This document shows positions 32,364-43,200 of a DNA stretch of 64,000 nt, one piece after another. The number at the start of each line of letters is the position of its first letter. Within the stretch, counting starts at the first letter, position 1. The stretch covers positions 13,748,972 to 13,812,971 of the forward strand of contig OZ007506.1 of assembly GCA_963931865.1 (NCBI GenBank), given 5' to 3'. The position numbers and the translations under genes are program-made. Source of the stretch: Axinella damicornis. Taxonomy: Eukaryota; Porifera; Demospongiae; Axinellida; Axinellidae. The notes beneath the pieces were generated by a model that saw only the letters and a program-made list of their open reading frames with translations, had not been told where the DNA came from and ran no database searches.

Positions 32364-33749
32364 TTAATACTGAAATACTGAAATCAACAAGTCCCACATA
32401 TGGTCATTCTTGCCAAAATTGACCTTCACAAACTCCGCCAGACTGGTGTTTCGAAAGTTGTCAAGCTCAGATTGTACTGCTGTACAAACTAGTGGTATTA
32501 ATGTTTTAAAGAAGGCTAGCCTTTGCTCTGACCTTTCTCTGAGAAACTGGAATAACTGCATTTCGATCTGCTGCCACTGGTCAGGGTCAATTTCTGACGA
32601 ATAGAAGAGAGCCAAAAGACACACGAGCATCGTATACAGAATTGGGCAGTTTGAAACATCATTGGAAGGCAAGCAACCATCAGCTTCGTGGATAGGCTCT
32701 AAGAGGTGCATTTCCATTTCAAGAATCTTCTTTTCGAGTTTTGTTCCACGGAAAATTTTCAGAAGTGTACGATGGCAGCAAGTGATAACGTTCCTGAGCT
32801 GAGAGAGGATGGACTTCAGTAACAGTTCACAACTGCTGTGCTCAAGAAAAGAGCAAACAATCATTTTTGTCAATACTAGTAGTGACTGAGTTACCATCTC
32901 CATACCACAACTTTCAGGAGTGATTGACCTAATGCCGGATAGGGTCATCAAGAGCTTGTCCATACTTTCACTGTCAGTTGAATGTCCGAGCAGCTCTGAT
33001 AGAAAATCTACTAGAGCAGCAGATGCCATTGACATTGTGTGATCTAGATGCTGAGGCTGCTTGCTACATGAAGTGATTCTATTCAGCCCATTTCGCCCAA
33101 GAAACACACACAGATTTATTTTATGCCTATGAATGTCATGTAACTTTCTCTCAAGATCATTCGTAGTGGAACTTTCTTGGAAACCTGCTGCAGCACCCAT
33201 CCATGCCACAGAAATATTTGCTGTACTTTCGAGTATTAAGTGCAGCATTTGAGGAAAATCTTCACCTTCTGACATACAAGCATCGAGAGTAGCACAGCTA
33301 ACTATGCTCTGAAAAGTATTCTTGCACCATTCCTCCCAGAAGTGAAAATTGCTTGATGCAATTTCGATACCTTGCATGCTCTCCACGTATCTTCTCTGCT
33401 TACCTTTGAGGATGTGTATTTTAATAGCAAACATTTGACCAGGACCTTTAAAACCGCCAGGTAGGGATTCCAGAAGATTGATATATACAAATTCGGTGAG
33501 ACTTATTACAAGATCATGTCTTCCAACCTCTTTCATGCAAGCAAGGAGATAGTCATACTTCCCAGGAGACAGCCTCCCATGTTGCTCCAGGCTCCTCATG
33601 AGATCTATTCCGCTGGAGATTTGTCTCACTTCAGACCGTGGGATAAAGTCCTCACAGAAGAAGAGGATCTCACTCACATCTTCTCTGCTCAGCAACCGAG
33701 ACAGCTTCAGGATCTTACAGCGGTAGGGAGAGGGTTTGCTGAGTGCCAT
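32364..33749 (-). CDS. Death-effector-domain (DED) protein, intact copy 3
   Basis: A 461-residue uninterrupted frame with a true ATG (33749), single exon. Residues ~12-86 fit a death effector domain: helices around CKILKLSRLLSREDVSEILF, EDFIPRSE, a SLEQHGRL segment and the late RHDLVISL, matching the RxDL motif of DEDs in FADD and caspase-8/10. The remaining ~370 residues are helical, rich in Leu and Cys, without a domain I recognise (for example ESTANISVAWMGAAAGF). DED proteins usually act in the cytosol as adaptors in death-receptor or innate immune signalling; that role is inferred here. Copies 1 and 2 on the same strand are broken versions, so this may be the functional member. Confidence 0.8.
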   Translation of the reverse strand: MALSKPSPYRCKILKLSRLLSREDVSEILFFCEDFIPRSEVRQISSGIDLMRSLEQHGRLSPGKYDYLLACMKEVGRHDLVISLTEFVYINLLESLPGGFKGPGQMFAIKIHILKGKQRRYVESMQGIEIASSNFHFWEEWCKNTFQSIVSCATLDACMSEGEDFPQMLHLILESTANISVAWMGAAAGFQESSTTNDLERKLHDIHRHKINLCVFLGRNGLNRITSCSKQPQHLDHTMSMASAALVDFLSELLGHSTDSESMDKLLMTLSGIRSITPESCGMEMVTQSLLVLTKMIVCSFLEHSSCELLLKSILSQLRNVITCCHRTLLKIFRGTKLEKKILEMEMHLLEPIHEADGCLPSNDVSNCPILYTMLVCLLALFYSSEIDPDQWQQIEMQLFQFLRERSEQRLAFFKTLIPLVCTAVQSELDNFRNTSLAEFVKVNFGKNDHMWDLLISVFQY

Positions 33750-33954
33750 TGTTACAATGGTTCCAAAATTAATACCTTTCCTTACTTGCAGCAGTCCACG
33801 AAGATGTGACTGACTATGAGGAACTAGCTATACGGTGGTCAATTACTAGAGAGAATAGCTAGCTACAACAATAAATTAACACAACTAGTACTGCAGCAGG
33901 CAACCAGCTTTTAAGTACTTACAAACCCACAGTGAGGCGTGGGTGAGTAAATAG

Positions 33955-35290
33955 GTACACTGTTGAACAGGTTACCCCGGTTGCAGACAAGGATGGATAA
34001 CAGACTAATTGCATTAAGTCAACTTGTGACGTCACACTAGCTTATGAGCTTATGGAGCTTACAACCATAACTCCCCCAAATCTTAACCACTAAACATCTG
34101 TGAGGGAATCACCTGCTGCCATCTATAGGGCATGACTATTTCCATGACCACTTGAAAATACAGTTGAGCCAAGATTGTGGAGTTAGATAATCTGAGCCAG
34201 TTGCTCCAGTTGTACTACATGTGGCACTGTCATGACCACTGACTCCTCAACTTGTCTTCAACAAGGGTAACCACTGACCTTGTTCCCAGGCCCTGCCCCA
34301 GCTTTTGTCACTTGTAGTTCCCATGGCCCCGCCCCAGCTTTTGTCACCTGTAGTTCCCAGGCGTATTGCAAGCAACAAAAGCTGGGGCGAGCCTGGGAAC
34401 TGCAAGCGACAAAAGCTGGGGCAGGGCCTGGGAACGAGGCTACGTAGGTAACCACAGTATGATTAAACCAATCGATCTGTTTCACAGTGTGGGCATTTTT
34501 GCCTACTCTGCAAGGTGAGCATATATAGCTACACAATGAATGCAAGGTTCTGTGGGGTAAGCCTGAACACTACTTGAACCTGGCAACCTTGTCTAGCTAT
34601 ATAGTCTGCTGCTTTTTGCCAGTGCACTCACTTAATTGTGCCCTTGTATGTATGATTGTGCCTTATACGTCTAGCTATCTATATAATAGAACAAGTGTAT
34701 TAAAATGTAGCTATGGAGATGTAGGGATAGCAGAACAGCTAAGAGTAAGGAAACAAGGTAGGGTGATGGCATAAAACAGATGAGTGCTCTTTCAAGCATC
34801 CATCATCCCCCTCACAAGTCCTTGAAACAGCATCCAGTTGCTAGGTTCTGAACCAGATAATAGGTATAGCAGATTGATGCACACTGAAAAACCAAATCAG
34901 TTGTTTTAGCCACGTTGCAGACAAGCTACCCTGTTTGCAGACAAGCTGGGGGCAGTGGCTAGAAGAAGGGGTTCAGAGACCAATTACATTAGGCAACTTG
35001 AGCGGAAGCTGGCCCAATTATCTACAAGATTTACATGCAGATCTTAACCACTAAACATCTGTGAGGGACCTGCTGCCATCAAGGGCTTGAAATTTCCATG
35101 ACAATTCCCAGCAGTCATATAGCTACTGACCTTGCATATGTTCCAAGATTGTCAATGAGATGATCTGGGCCTGTTACCTTTGCAGGTTGTCTTATGCAAT
35201 TACCCTAACCCTTAATTGAGCAAACCGCCTATATAACCACTGTCTCCAGCTTGTCTGCAACCAAGGTAACCACTCTGTGGTCAATTAGAA
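33955..35290 (+). repeat. Diverged direct duplication with a foldback between
   Basis: About 33960-34260 and 34905-35275 share taaccactaaacatctgtgagg, gcagacaag and ctgctgccatc blocks in the same order, with indels. Between them, 34272-34441 is a foldback of the tgttcccaggccctgccccagc type with repeated acaaaagctggggc. No gene is supported. Confidence 0.65.
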
Positions 35291-35333
35291 GTGCACAGTG
35301 CACTTTCAAGCCTGATGGAATTGTACTAGAGGG

Positions 35334-35335
<2 letters not shown>

Positions 35336-35371
<36 letters not shown>
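35336..35371 (+). repeat. 36-base poly-G run
   Basis: Uninterrupted G. Its length is likely unreliable in assembly. Such a run can form G-quadruplexes. Confidence 0.9.
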
Positions 35372-35372
<1 letters not shown>

Positions 35373-35847
35373 ATGATGGATTCCATCACCCTTGAAGAGC
35401 ATCCATCTGCTAGCCATTATCCATATTAGCTATATGTAGCAGATGGAAGCTCTTTGAAGCTTGACAGAAGAATTGTAAGGGGGATGATGGCTAGTAATAT
35501 GTTTTGCACAGTTCATGTTGCTGTTTCTGTATAATTGCCTGAACAAGACCAACAATTAAAGAGTGGTCGAAACATTGAAAATCTCGACTGGTGTAAGTCC
35601 GACTAAGTGATACATTTGCGCAGTTCAATTAACATGTATAGCAGGAGCATAATAATTGTAATGATGAAAAAAGCATCATCATACTCTCCTTCCTTATTGG
35701 GTTTGTTTTAACTGTAAGCAGGAAGCTGTGGTTATTCCAATATATAATCCTAGGATTCATGTCCAATTCAGGCCTGCCAGATGGTACGATGTAGATGTGG
35801 CCATGTTCATATCCCACAACTACATGCATACCATCTCACACTGAGCT

Positions 35848-35968
35848 GCATGCTATAAGTTCCAGGAAGAGATTGTAGCATGCATACCATCTCACACACA
35901 CACACACATGCACATGCACAGCTGCATGCTAGCTACAAGTTCCAGGAAGAGATTGTAACTGCATACCA

Positions 35969-36022
<54 letters not shown>

Positions 36023-36180
36023 CTGCATGCTACAAGTTCCAGGAAGAGATTGTAACTGCATACCATCTCACACACAGCTGCATGGTATACAAGTTGCAGG
36101 AAGAGATTGTAATGCATAGCTACCATCTCACACACACAGCTGCATGCTACAAGTTCCATGCAGGAAGGGATTGTATGTAA
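35848..36180 (+). repeat. Minisatellite of five units each ending in (CA)n
   Basis: Units contain gctgcatgctacaagttcc, then aggaagagattgtaactgca, then taccatctcacacaca. They differ mainly in the length of the CA tract, the longest (plus TC) at about 35970-36020. Confidence 0.85.
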
Positions 36181-36438
36181 ATTGTTGTGTTCATAATACC
36201 TTAATTCACTCATGAGTATATTCTCCTCCCATTTCTCTTCAATGGAGATATGTAATTAGAGCCGATTTATGGCAGTAGACGCATTGCAGTTACGTCACAT
36301 TTTCCGTGGAACTTCTGTATACTATCCAGAAGCCGCCATCTTGGTGTATGCCGAAATACATTGGCTTTAGCTAGCTATAATATATGCAGTATCGATCAAA
36401 ACTGTGACGTGCTGTGTCACTGGTAAGCGTTTATATCT

Positions 36439-37048
36439 TTAACCCTTTAACCACCGAATTCTTCCCACCAAGACAACACATTTTCATGCATTCAGCGCAC
36501 ACCACTTTCGTAGGTACTCCTCTCCCACAGCATTCGCTCCTCAGCGGCCAAACTTGGTGGGGCCCGCACACATGGAGAGACCCCTCTGGCAATACCGTTA
36601 ATGATATTCATGACCCCCCACAAGGCCAGCAATGGGAGGTCAAAGGTGGATGTCAGCCGGATTTTCGCCCAGCATTTCCCTAAACTTGGGCCAGATCTGA
36701 CTGATGGCACACCTTACACCACCAATTTGCAGGTTTTCTTGAGGCCCTGGATGGGGTCTATGAATATCATTAGAATCAAAAATTCTCGGGTCAATGAATC
36801 TCATTAAAATCAAAAGACGCCCACGACAGGCCGAAGGGGGGGCTGCCGCCCCCCCTTCGAAACCCCCCCGCTTGTACGTTTAGTGGGAGAGGTGCGTCGA
36901 AATCTGACCAAATTTTTGAGTTCGTGCCTTAAAGTCGTCCCTAGGCCCTCTGAAGACTTTTTGGTCTCTTTTTGGACTGGCGAGAAGCCCTACAAGTGCA
37001 TAGGGTCTAAATGACGCCTATAGACGTCAATGGGGCTTAAAGGGTTAA
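36439..37048. mobile_element. Probable 610-bp MITE with ttaaccctttaa ends
   Basis: ttaaccctttaacc near 36440 and ttaaagggttaa at 37037-37048 are inverted. The interior has a GC hairpin (ggggggctgccgcccccc near 36834). Short terminal homology only, so the boundaries are uncertain. Confidence 0.5.
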
Positions 37049-38869
37049 TAGCCTACGTAGTAATCACATTTCGTCCAATTCAACACATATACTAGAAGCA
37101 TTGTTGGTGCATGATAGTGTTTACCGAGCTCGATCGCCATAGAAGCTGCTATCTCCAAAACGCTAGCTAAATTGCCGCTGGTGTCCATTTTCCGTATTCT
37201 CGAATTGATGACGTCAGCTGCAACGGGGTCTGTAAACCGACCGAGTCCGAGGGCGAAGCCCGAGGACTGGCAAGGTCGGTTTACGTTGCCATAAAATCCC
37301 AGTGGCGACCGGTGTCACAGCGGATCGCGTCCGGCCGCGGATAGTGTCCGCCCCGGACCTGATATGCTAGCTGTGGTGGCCGGGCGTATTTTCGTTCTAG
37401 GGTCCGGTCCGGGCGTATTTTCGTTCTCGTGTTCGGAGTGTCTCTCTCGGCCACCACATGATTGGTCTCATCGCCGGCGCCGGCGCCGTTCGACTACGTA
37501 GCTAAATACACAGATACAAGGCTAGCAATTGGTAACCGGATAGAGAAACTACAGCCATGGCCTGTTCTTTCTCTCCTTCCTGCCTTGGCATGTTTATGTG
37601 CAAGTGGACTGTTATCCTCGACTGTGCACGAAACTCCACCCTTGGTGAAAGCTCCATGCACCCGGCTCCAGCTCTGTTGCTGGTCCTAGCCCTCGCTCTG
37701 CCTCGCTCACCCGTTTTTCGGAGTTTGTGAGTGACGACGAACTTCCAATCACTTCTAACCTCTTCACAAACTGGCAAGGTCGCTCGTTACTGCCTCCGCT
37801 TCGTCGCATCCATATCCACTGTATGACCTTCACTATAGTACTATGGCTATTTGAACCTTGAACTTCAACTTTGCATTTGCGCTATGAACAGTTTGCGCAT
37901 GTAGTTACCCTGAGGGAGGGAAATATGGCTCATACACTCCTTCCCCTTCTATGGCATTAGTATTAGTAGGTGGGATATATAATAATTTTTATAGAGATAT
38001 TGAGGACAAGATGCTAGTGTAAGGATAAGGATAATGAAGTTGATGTTTACATGACATTGTAGTTTCTAAATTATATAGGGTAATTGCTATTTAATAGCAT
38101 GTAGCTAATTATGTTCTATATACAGGCAATCCACACTCCATTATATATCTGCACAGCATGTTTACAGAATGACGTACCTCATGCCTATATATGTTGTGAT
38201 GGGATGTGGGAATGATGATTGGCTGTAAAAGCACGACCCTGGTTTGTCATAATTTGACAGGGGAATACACATACATAACAACATAGGCTAATAATTATAA
38301 TACCAGACATGATCCCAAATCAATGAAGGGAAAGGAGGGAACAACATTAAGGAGAACAAGTTGTTGTTAAGAAATACATGCCCAGCATCAGAGGCGTTGA
38401 TCATACAGGCTCACTATCCAATTTTTACACTGTCAACACAATATCACTATCATCCAAAGAGATGCTGTGAGAAGTGGATGGAGAATGTATGAGCTAATTG
38501 GGGCACATACGTGTAACATTCAGCACTCGCCAAGTTTAAGTAGATGAAAGCACTCTTGGTGTCAGTGTTGCCATCCAGTAGCACCCATGGCTGTATCCAT
38601 TGATGAGGTATAGACTCGTGAGTGATCTCCGTCCCAGTTGTAGCCATCCAAGAAGTACACAGTTCGTGTTTTGTGTCTCAACCTCGTTGAGTGACTTGTT
38701 CAGTTGAGCATCACTAATTTACTCTCTCTTTTACACTTACAGCAGACTAAGCCATCAACTGCCGGCAACATACTCCACATGTCAGCCATGACACATTCCG
38801 GTTGCTTGTTGGACTATCTTCCAATAAAAGAACATGTGCACACATAGGTCAGGCCTTCTAGTGCTTTCA
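37049..38869. other. Intergenic with a CpG-rich patch and a hairpin
   Basis: 37232-37284 is a hairpin (gtaaaccgacc with ggtcggtttac, inner gggcgaagccc). 37300-37460 is GC- and CpG-rich with repeated gcgtattttcgttct. Frames at 37502-37833 are unconvincing. A minus frame at 38450-38647 is unrecognised. Confidence 0.5.
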
Positions 38870-39056
38870 GTGTTACCTTGAAATCGAGGAGACGAAGTCG
38901 CAACAGGCTAGGAAGCAACTTTAGCGAACTAATAGGCTGAGTAAGGACGTTTAGCACTGAAAAGGGCGTTTCATGGAATTTTCATGGAATTTTGGGTGAG
39001 TCCAGTAGTCCAGTAGTTCAGTCCAGTAGTCCAGTCCAGCGATTGTACTCACCCTT
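38870..39056 (+). mobile_element. Diverged fragment of the (TCCAG)n foldback family
   Basis: gcaactttagcgaact, gtttagcactgaaa and tgggtgagtccagtagtcca occur in the same order as in the right arm of 45886-46423. The right side ends in cgattgtactcaccc. Confidence 0.65.
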
Positions 39057-39157
39057 GCCTGCATGGATGATGGTGAATTATTACAGTAATTCTAGATTCT
39101 TCAATAGCTAGGTGTCAATGGTGGTCCTGTCATGGTAAAAACAAATCATAAATATGG

Positions 39158-39158
<1 letters not shown>

Positions 39159-39195
<37 letters not shown>
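39159..39195 (+). repeat. 37-base poly-C run
   Basis: Uninterrupted C; read-length uncertainty applies. Confidence 0.9.
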
Positions 39196-39197
<2 letters not shown>

Positions 39198-40233
39198 TAT
39201 GGATGTCTGGTCCTTGAACATGATTTGCAATGGCAAAGATTACGACGGTACAATTTTGTCAACATGGGTCTATAGTGGGTATAGGAGCCATCTTGGTCAT
39301 TGAGCCTTTGCGGAACAGCTGGCCCCTTGGGGAACAAAGAAAAATTGGTTCCAATTTTAAGGGTGTCCAAATTAAACATGACAGTCCCTCCTGATCCTCC
39401 GCTAGTGTGGGCTCGGAACATCTGGTTGAAAATGTGCACTGACTAGTTGCCCAGGCCCCTCTCTGCCAATATAGGCATCTTCAGCCCAGCTTTAAGAGCT
39501 GCTGATTAGTACAGTGCTGTGTATGGTCTGGGGGAGTGTGGGTGGAGAACAAATGCACATAGAACGACATACTAAATCATGATTCATACGGTATACAGCA
39601 TCTCAGCCATTAAAATAATTAGCTAAAATTGATGTTGTTGAAGTGTGAAGTGGCTTCTTTCGTGCTACAGTTGGTGAGACTTCCAAGATATGCAGCTGGT
39701 TACATGTACTACCGCGGGGATAATCTGTGGTAGGCAAAGTTAATTGCAGCATTGTCTCTCTGTACTGCATTTTTCTCGCACATCGGTTGCTATAATTTTT
39801 GGCTAGGTTGTCATCCTACCAGCATGGAAGAGTCCAGTTTCAGAGCCTGAGTGCCATCGCGATTTGCAAAAATCATTAGTAGATTATGGATTTGACATGT
39901 TCAGGCAAACCATAGATATAAGACACGGAACATATCTTATGTGTCTTATATCAATGGGCAAACTGGCAATGTCTGTGAAGTACGCAGCCCATAAATATAA
40001 TTCATTATTTGGTACTGTCTGCACCTTGTTAAGTTCAAGGATTAAGGTAAAACGGGGTAATTCTGGTCACGGTTTAATTTTGGTCAGTCTATACAAAAGC
40101 CACCGCCAATTGTACATGATAGATTCTTTGGGAATCCCACTTATGTTGCAGTAACACTAACTACTCCTCGTACTAGAACTGCAATTATATCTGCATTGCT
40201 CTATGTTTTTTTATTTTTTATTTTATACAAATT
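39196..40233. other. Intergenic, no gene recognised
   Basis: A 96-residue plus frame (39864-40154) with no known motif is the largest candidate. Repeated words agacacggaacatatcttat and tgtcttatatca around 39920-39950 form a small inverted repeat inside it, arguing against coding. Confidence 0.4.
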
Positions 40234-43200
40234 CGAGGGGCAACCGCACTCCTGGTAGCCGCGGTTAAACGGTAGCACAAGCTAAGTGTGACAGTTCGTT
40301 CCAATTATCACACATCACCATGATAGCTGTATACAGGGAAGATCACAAATTATTTAGAGTGCTCTCAAGTACCATTCATAAAGTAGCCGCGTTGCAACCT
40401 GCCGTATACGTAGCGCAAGCCAATACGTTCTAATTAACGCACATGCCACGTGGCAACCACGCTCAAGTCGATCGCGAGCAATGGCGACCAAAAGTAAGAC
40501 AAGACATTACTCACAACTTAGCCAGCACGGTGAGTTTCGGTATATATGCGTCAGTGAACGACAGCGATCACGGCCGTGTGGTCAGAATCTTCGTGTGCCT
40601 TTCCTAAGAACGGTACTGCCACCGGAAGTCGAGAGAGCGCTCGAGCAATGGCGGCCAACGGCGAGACAAAAGCGCTCGTATCTCCACCACCAAGGTGAGT
40701 TTCAGCACCAACTTTATCATTCAGGTCAGTGCATGATAGCGATCACGGCGGTGTAGTCAGAATCTCTGTAGGCCAATCCTAAGTACTCAAACATTATTTA
40801 TATTATGTTGGATTATATTATCGAGGGGCAACCGCACTCCTGGTAGCAGCCGATGCAACCGGTTGCAACTCGCTGGTAGCGCAAGCTAGGTATTGCAACT
40901 GCCAGCACGGTGAGTTATGGCGTCAGTGAACGACAGCGATCACGGCCGTGTGGTCTGAATCTTCGTGTGCCTTTCCTAAAAACGCCCCAGGCTCATATAT
41001 CTCCACCACCAAGGTGAGTTTCAACACCTACTTTTTACATTCAGGTCAGTGCATGATAGTGATCACGGTGGTGTAGTCAGAATTTCTGTAGGCCAAGCCT
41101 AAGTACTCAAACATTATTTAATATGTTTATTTCTGCTTTGTTGACGAGGGGCAACCGCACTCCTGGTAGCAGCCGATGCAACCGGTTGCAACTCGCTGGT
41201 AGCGCAAGCTAGGTATTGCAACTCACAACTGCCAGTACGGTGAGTTATGGCGTCAGTGAACGACAGCGATTACGGCCCTGTGGTCTGAATCTTCGTGTGC
41301 CTTTCCTAAAAACGCCCCAGGCTCATATCTCCACCACCAAGGTGAGTTTCAACACCAACTTTTTACATTCAGGTCAGTGCATGATAGTGATCACGGCGGT
41401 GTAGTCAGAATTTCTGTAGGCCAGCCTAAGTACTCAAACATTATTTAATATGTTTATTTCTGCTTTGTTGACGAGGGGCGACCGCACTCCTGGTAGCCGC
41501 GATGCAACCGGTTGCAACTCGCTGTATGGTCATAGTCTTTGTGGCAATGAAACTTTGAAAGTTGAAGAGAGCGCTCGAGCAATGACGGCTGAATGGAAGA
41601 CAAAAGCACTCACAACTCCACTACCAAGATTAATTTCAGCAACAAAATTGTACGGTTGGGTCACTGCACGATAGTGATCATGAAGATTTAGTCAGAACCT
41701 TTGTAGGTCCTTCCTGCGGGCTGGGAGGTTTTTTATTTGTTTATATTTGCTTTACGAGGGGCAACCGCACTCCTGGTAGCTAGCCGCGATGCAACCGGTT
41801 GCAACTCGCTGGGTGGTCATATAGTCTTTGTGGCAATGAAACTTTGGAAGTTGAAGGGAGCGCTTGAGCAATGGCGGCTGAAGGGAAGACAAAAGCACTC
41901 ACAACTCCACTACCAAGATTAATTTCAGCAACAAAATTGTACGGTTGGGTCACTGCACGATAGTGATCATGAAGATTTAGTCAGAACCTTTGTAGGTCCT
42001 TCCTGCGGGCTGGGAGGTTTTTTATTTGTTTATATTTGCATTATTAGCGAGGGGCAACCGCACTCCTGGTAGCCGCGGTTGCCTCGCCGTAGCGCAAGCT
42101 AATTATTGCAATTCGCTCCAATTAACGCACATGCCACGTGGCAACCACGCTCAGTCGAACGCTAGCAATGGCGACCGAAGGGAAGACACGAAATTATAAC
42201 AGCACTTACAACCTTGCCAGCACGGTGAGTTTTGGTATGTAACCGTCAGTGAACAACAGCGATTACGGCTGTGTGGTCGGAATCTTTGTGGGCCCTTCGT
42301 ATGACTGTACTGGCAACCAACGTCGAAGAGAACGATCGAGCAATGGCGGCCGACGGCACGACAAAAGCGCTTGTATCTCCATCACCAAGGTGAGTTTCAC
42401 CACAATTATTGTGTGGTTGTGTCACTGCCTGATAGCGATCACGATGGTGTAGTCAGAATCTCTGTAGACCTTTCCTGCGTGCTGTGAGGTTTGATTATTT
42501 ATTTAGATTAATTACGCGGCACAATTTTTCCTATACCAGGAGTGTAACGAGGGGCAACCGCACTCCTGGTAGCCGTTGCAACTCCGCGGTTGCCTCGCAG
42601 TAGCGCAAGCTAATTATTGCAATTCGTTCCAATTAACGCACATGCCACGTGGCAACCACGCTCAGTCGAACGCTAGCAATGGCAACCAAAGGGAAGACAC
42701 GAAATTATAACAGCACTTACAACCTTGCCAGCACGGTGAGTTTCGGTATGTAACCGTCAGTGAACAACAGCGATTACGGCTGTGTGGTCAGAATCTTTGT
42801 GGGCCCTTCGTATGACTGTACTGGCAACCAACATCGAAGAGAACGATCGAGCAATGGCGGCCGACGGCACGACAAAAGCGATTGTATATCCATCACCAAG
42901 GTGAGTTTGGCCACAATTATTGTGTGGTTGTGTCACTGCATGATAGCGATCACGATGGTGTAGTCAGAATCTCTGTAGACCTTTCCTGCGTGCTGTGAGG
43001 TTTGATTATTTAATTATTTAGATTATTTAGATTATTTAGATTATTTAGATTATTTACGCGGCACAATTTTTCCTATACCAGGAGTGTAATTATTTAGATT
43101 ATTTAGATTATTTACGCGGCACAATTTTTCCTATACCAGGAGTGTAACGAGGGGCAACCGCACTCCTGGTAGCCGTTGCAACGCCGCGGTTGCCTCGCCG

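Noticed and set aside
39864..40154. 96-residue plus-strand frame
   Set aside because: No recognisable motif, no neighbouring exon signals, and an inverted repeat inside it.
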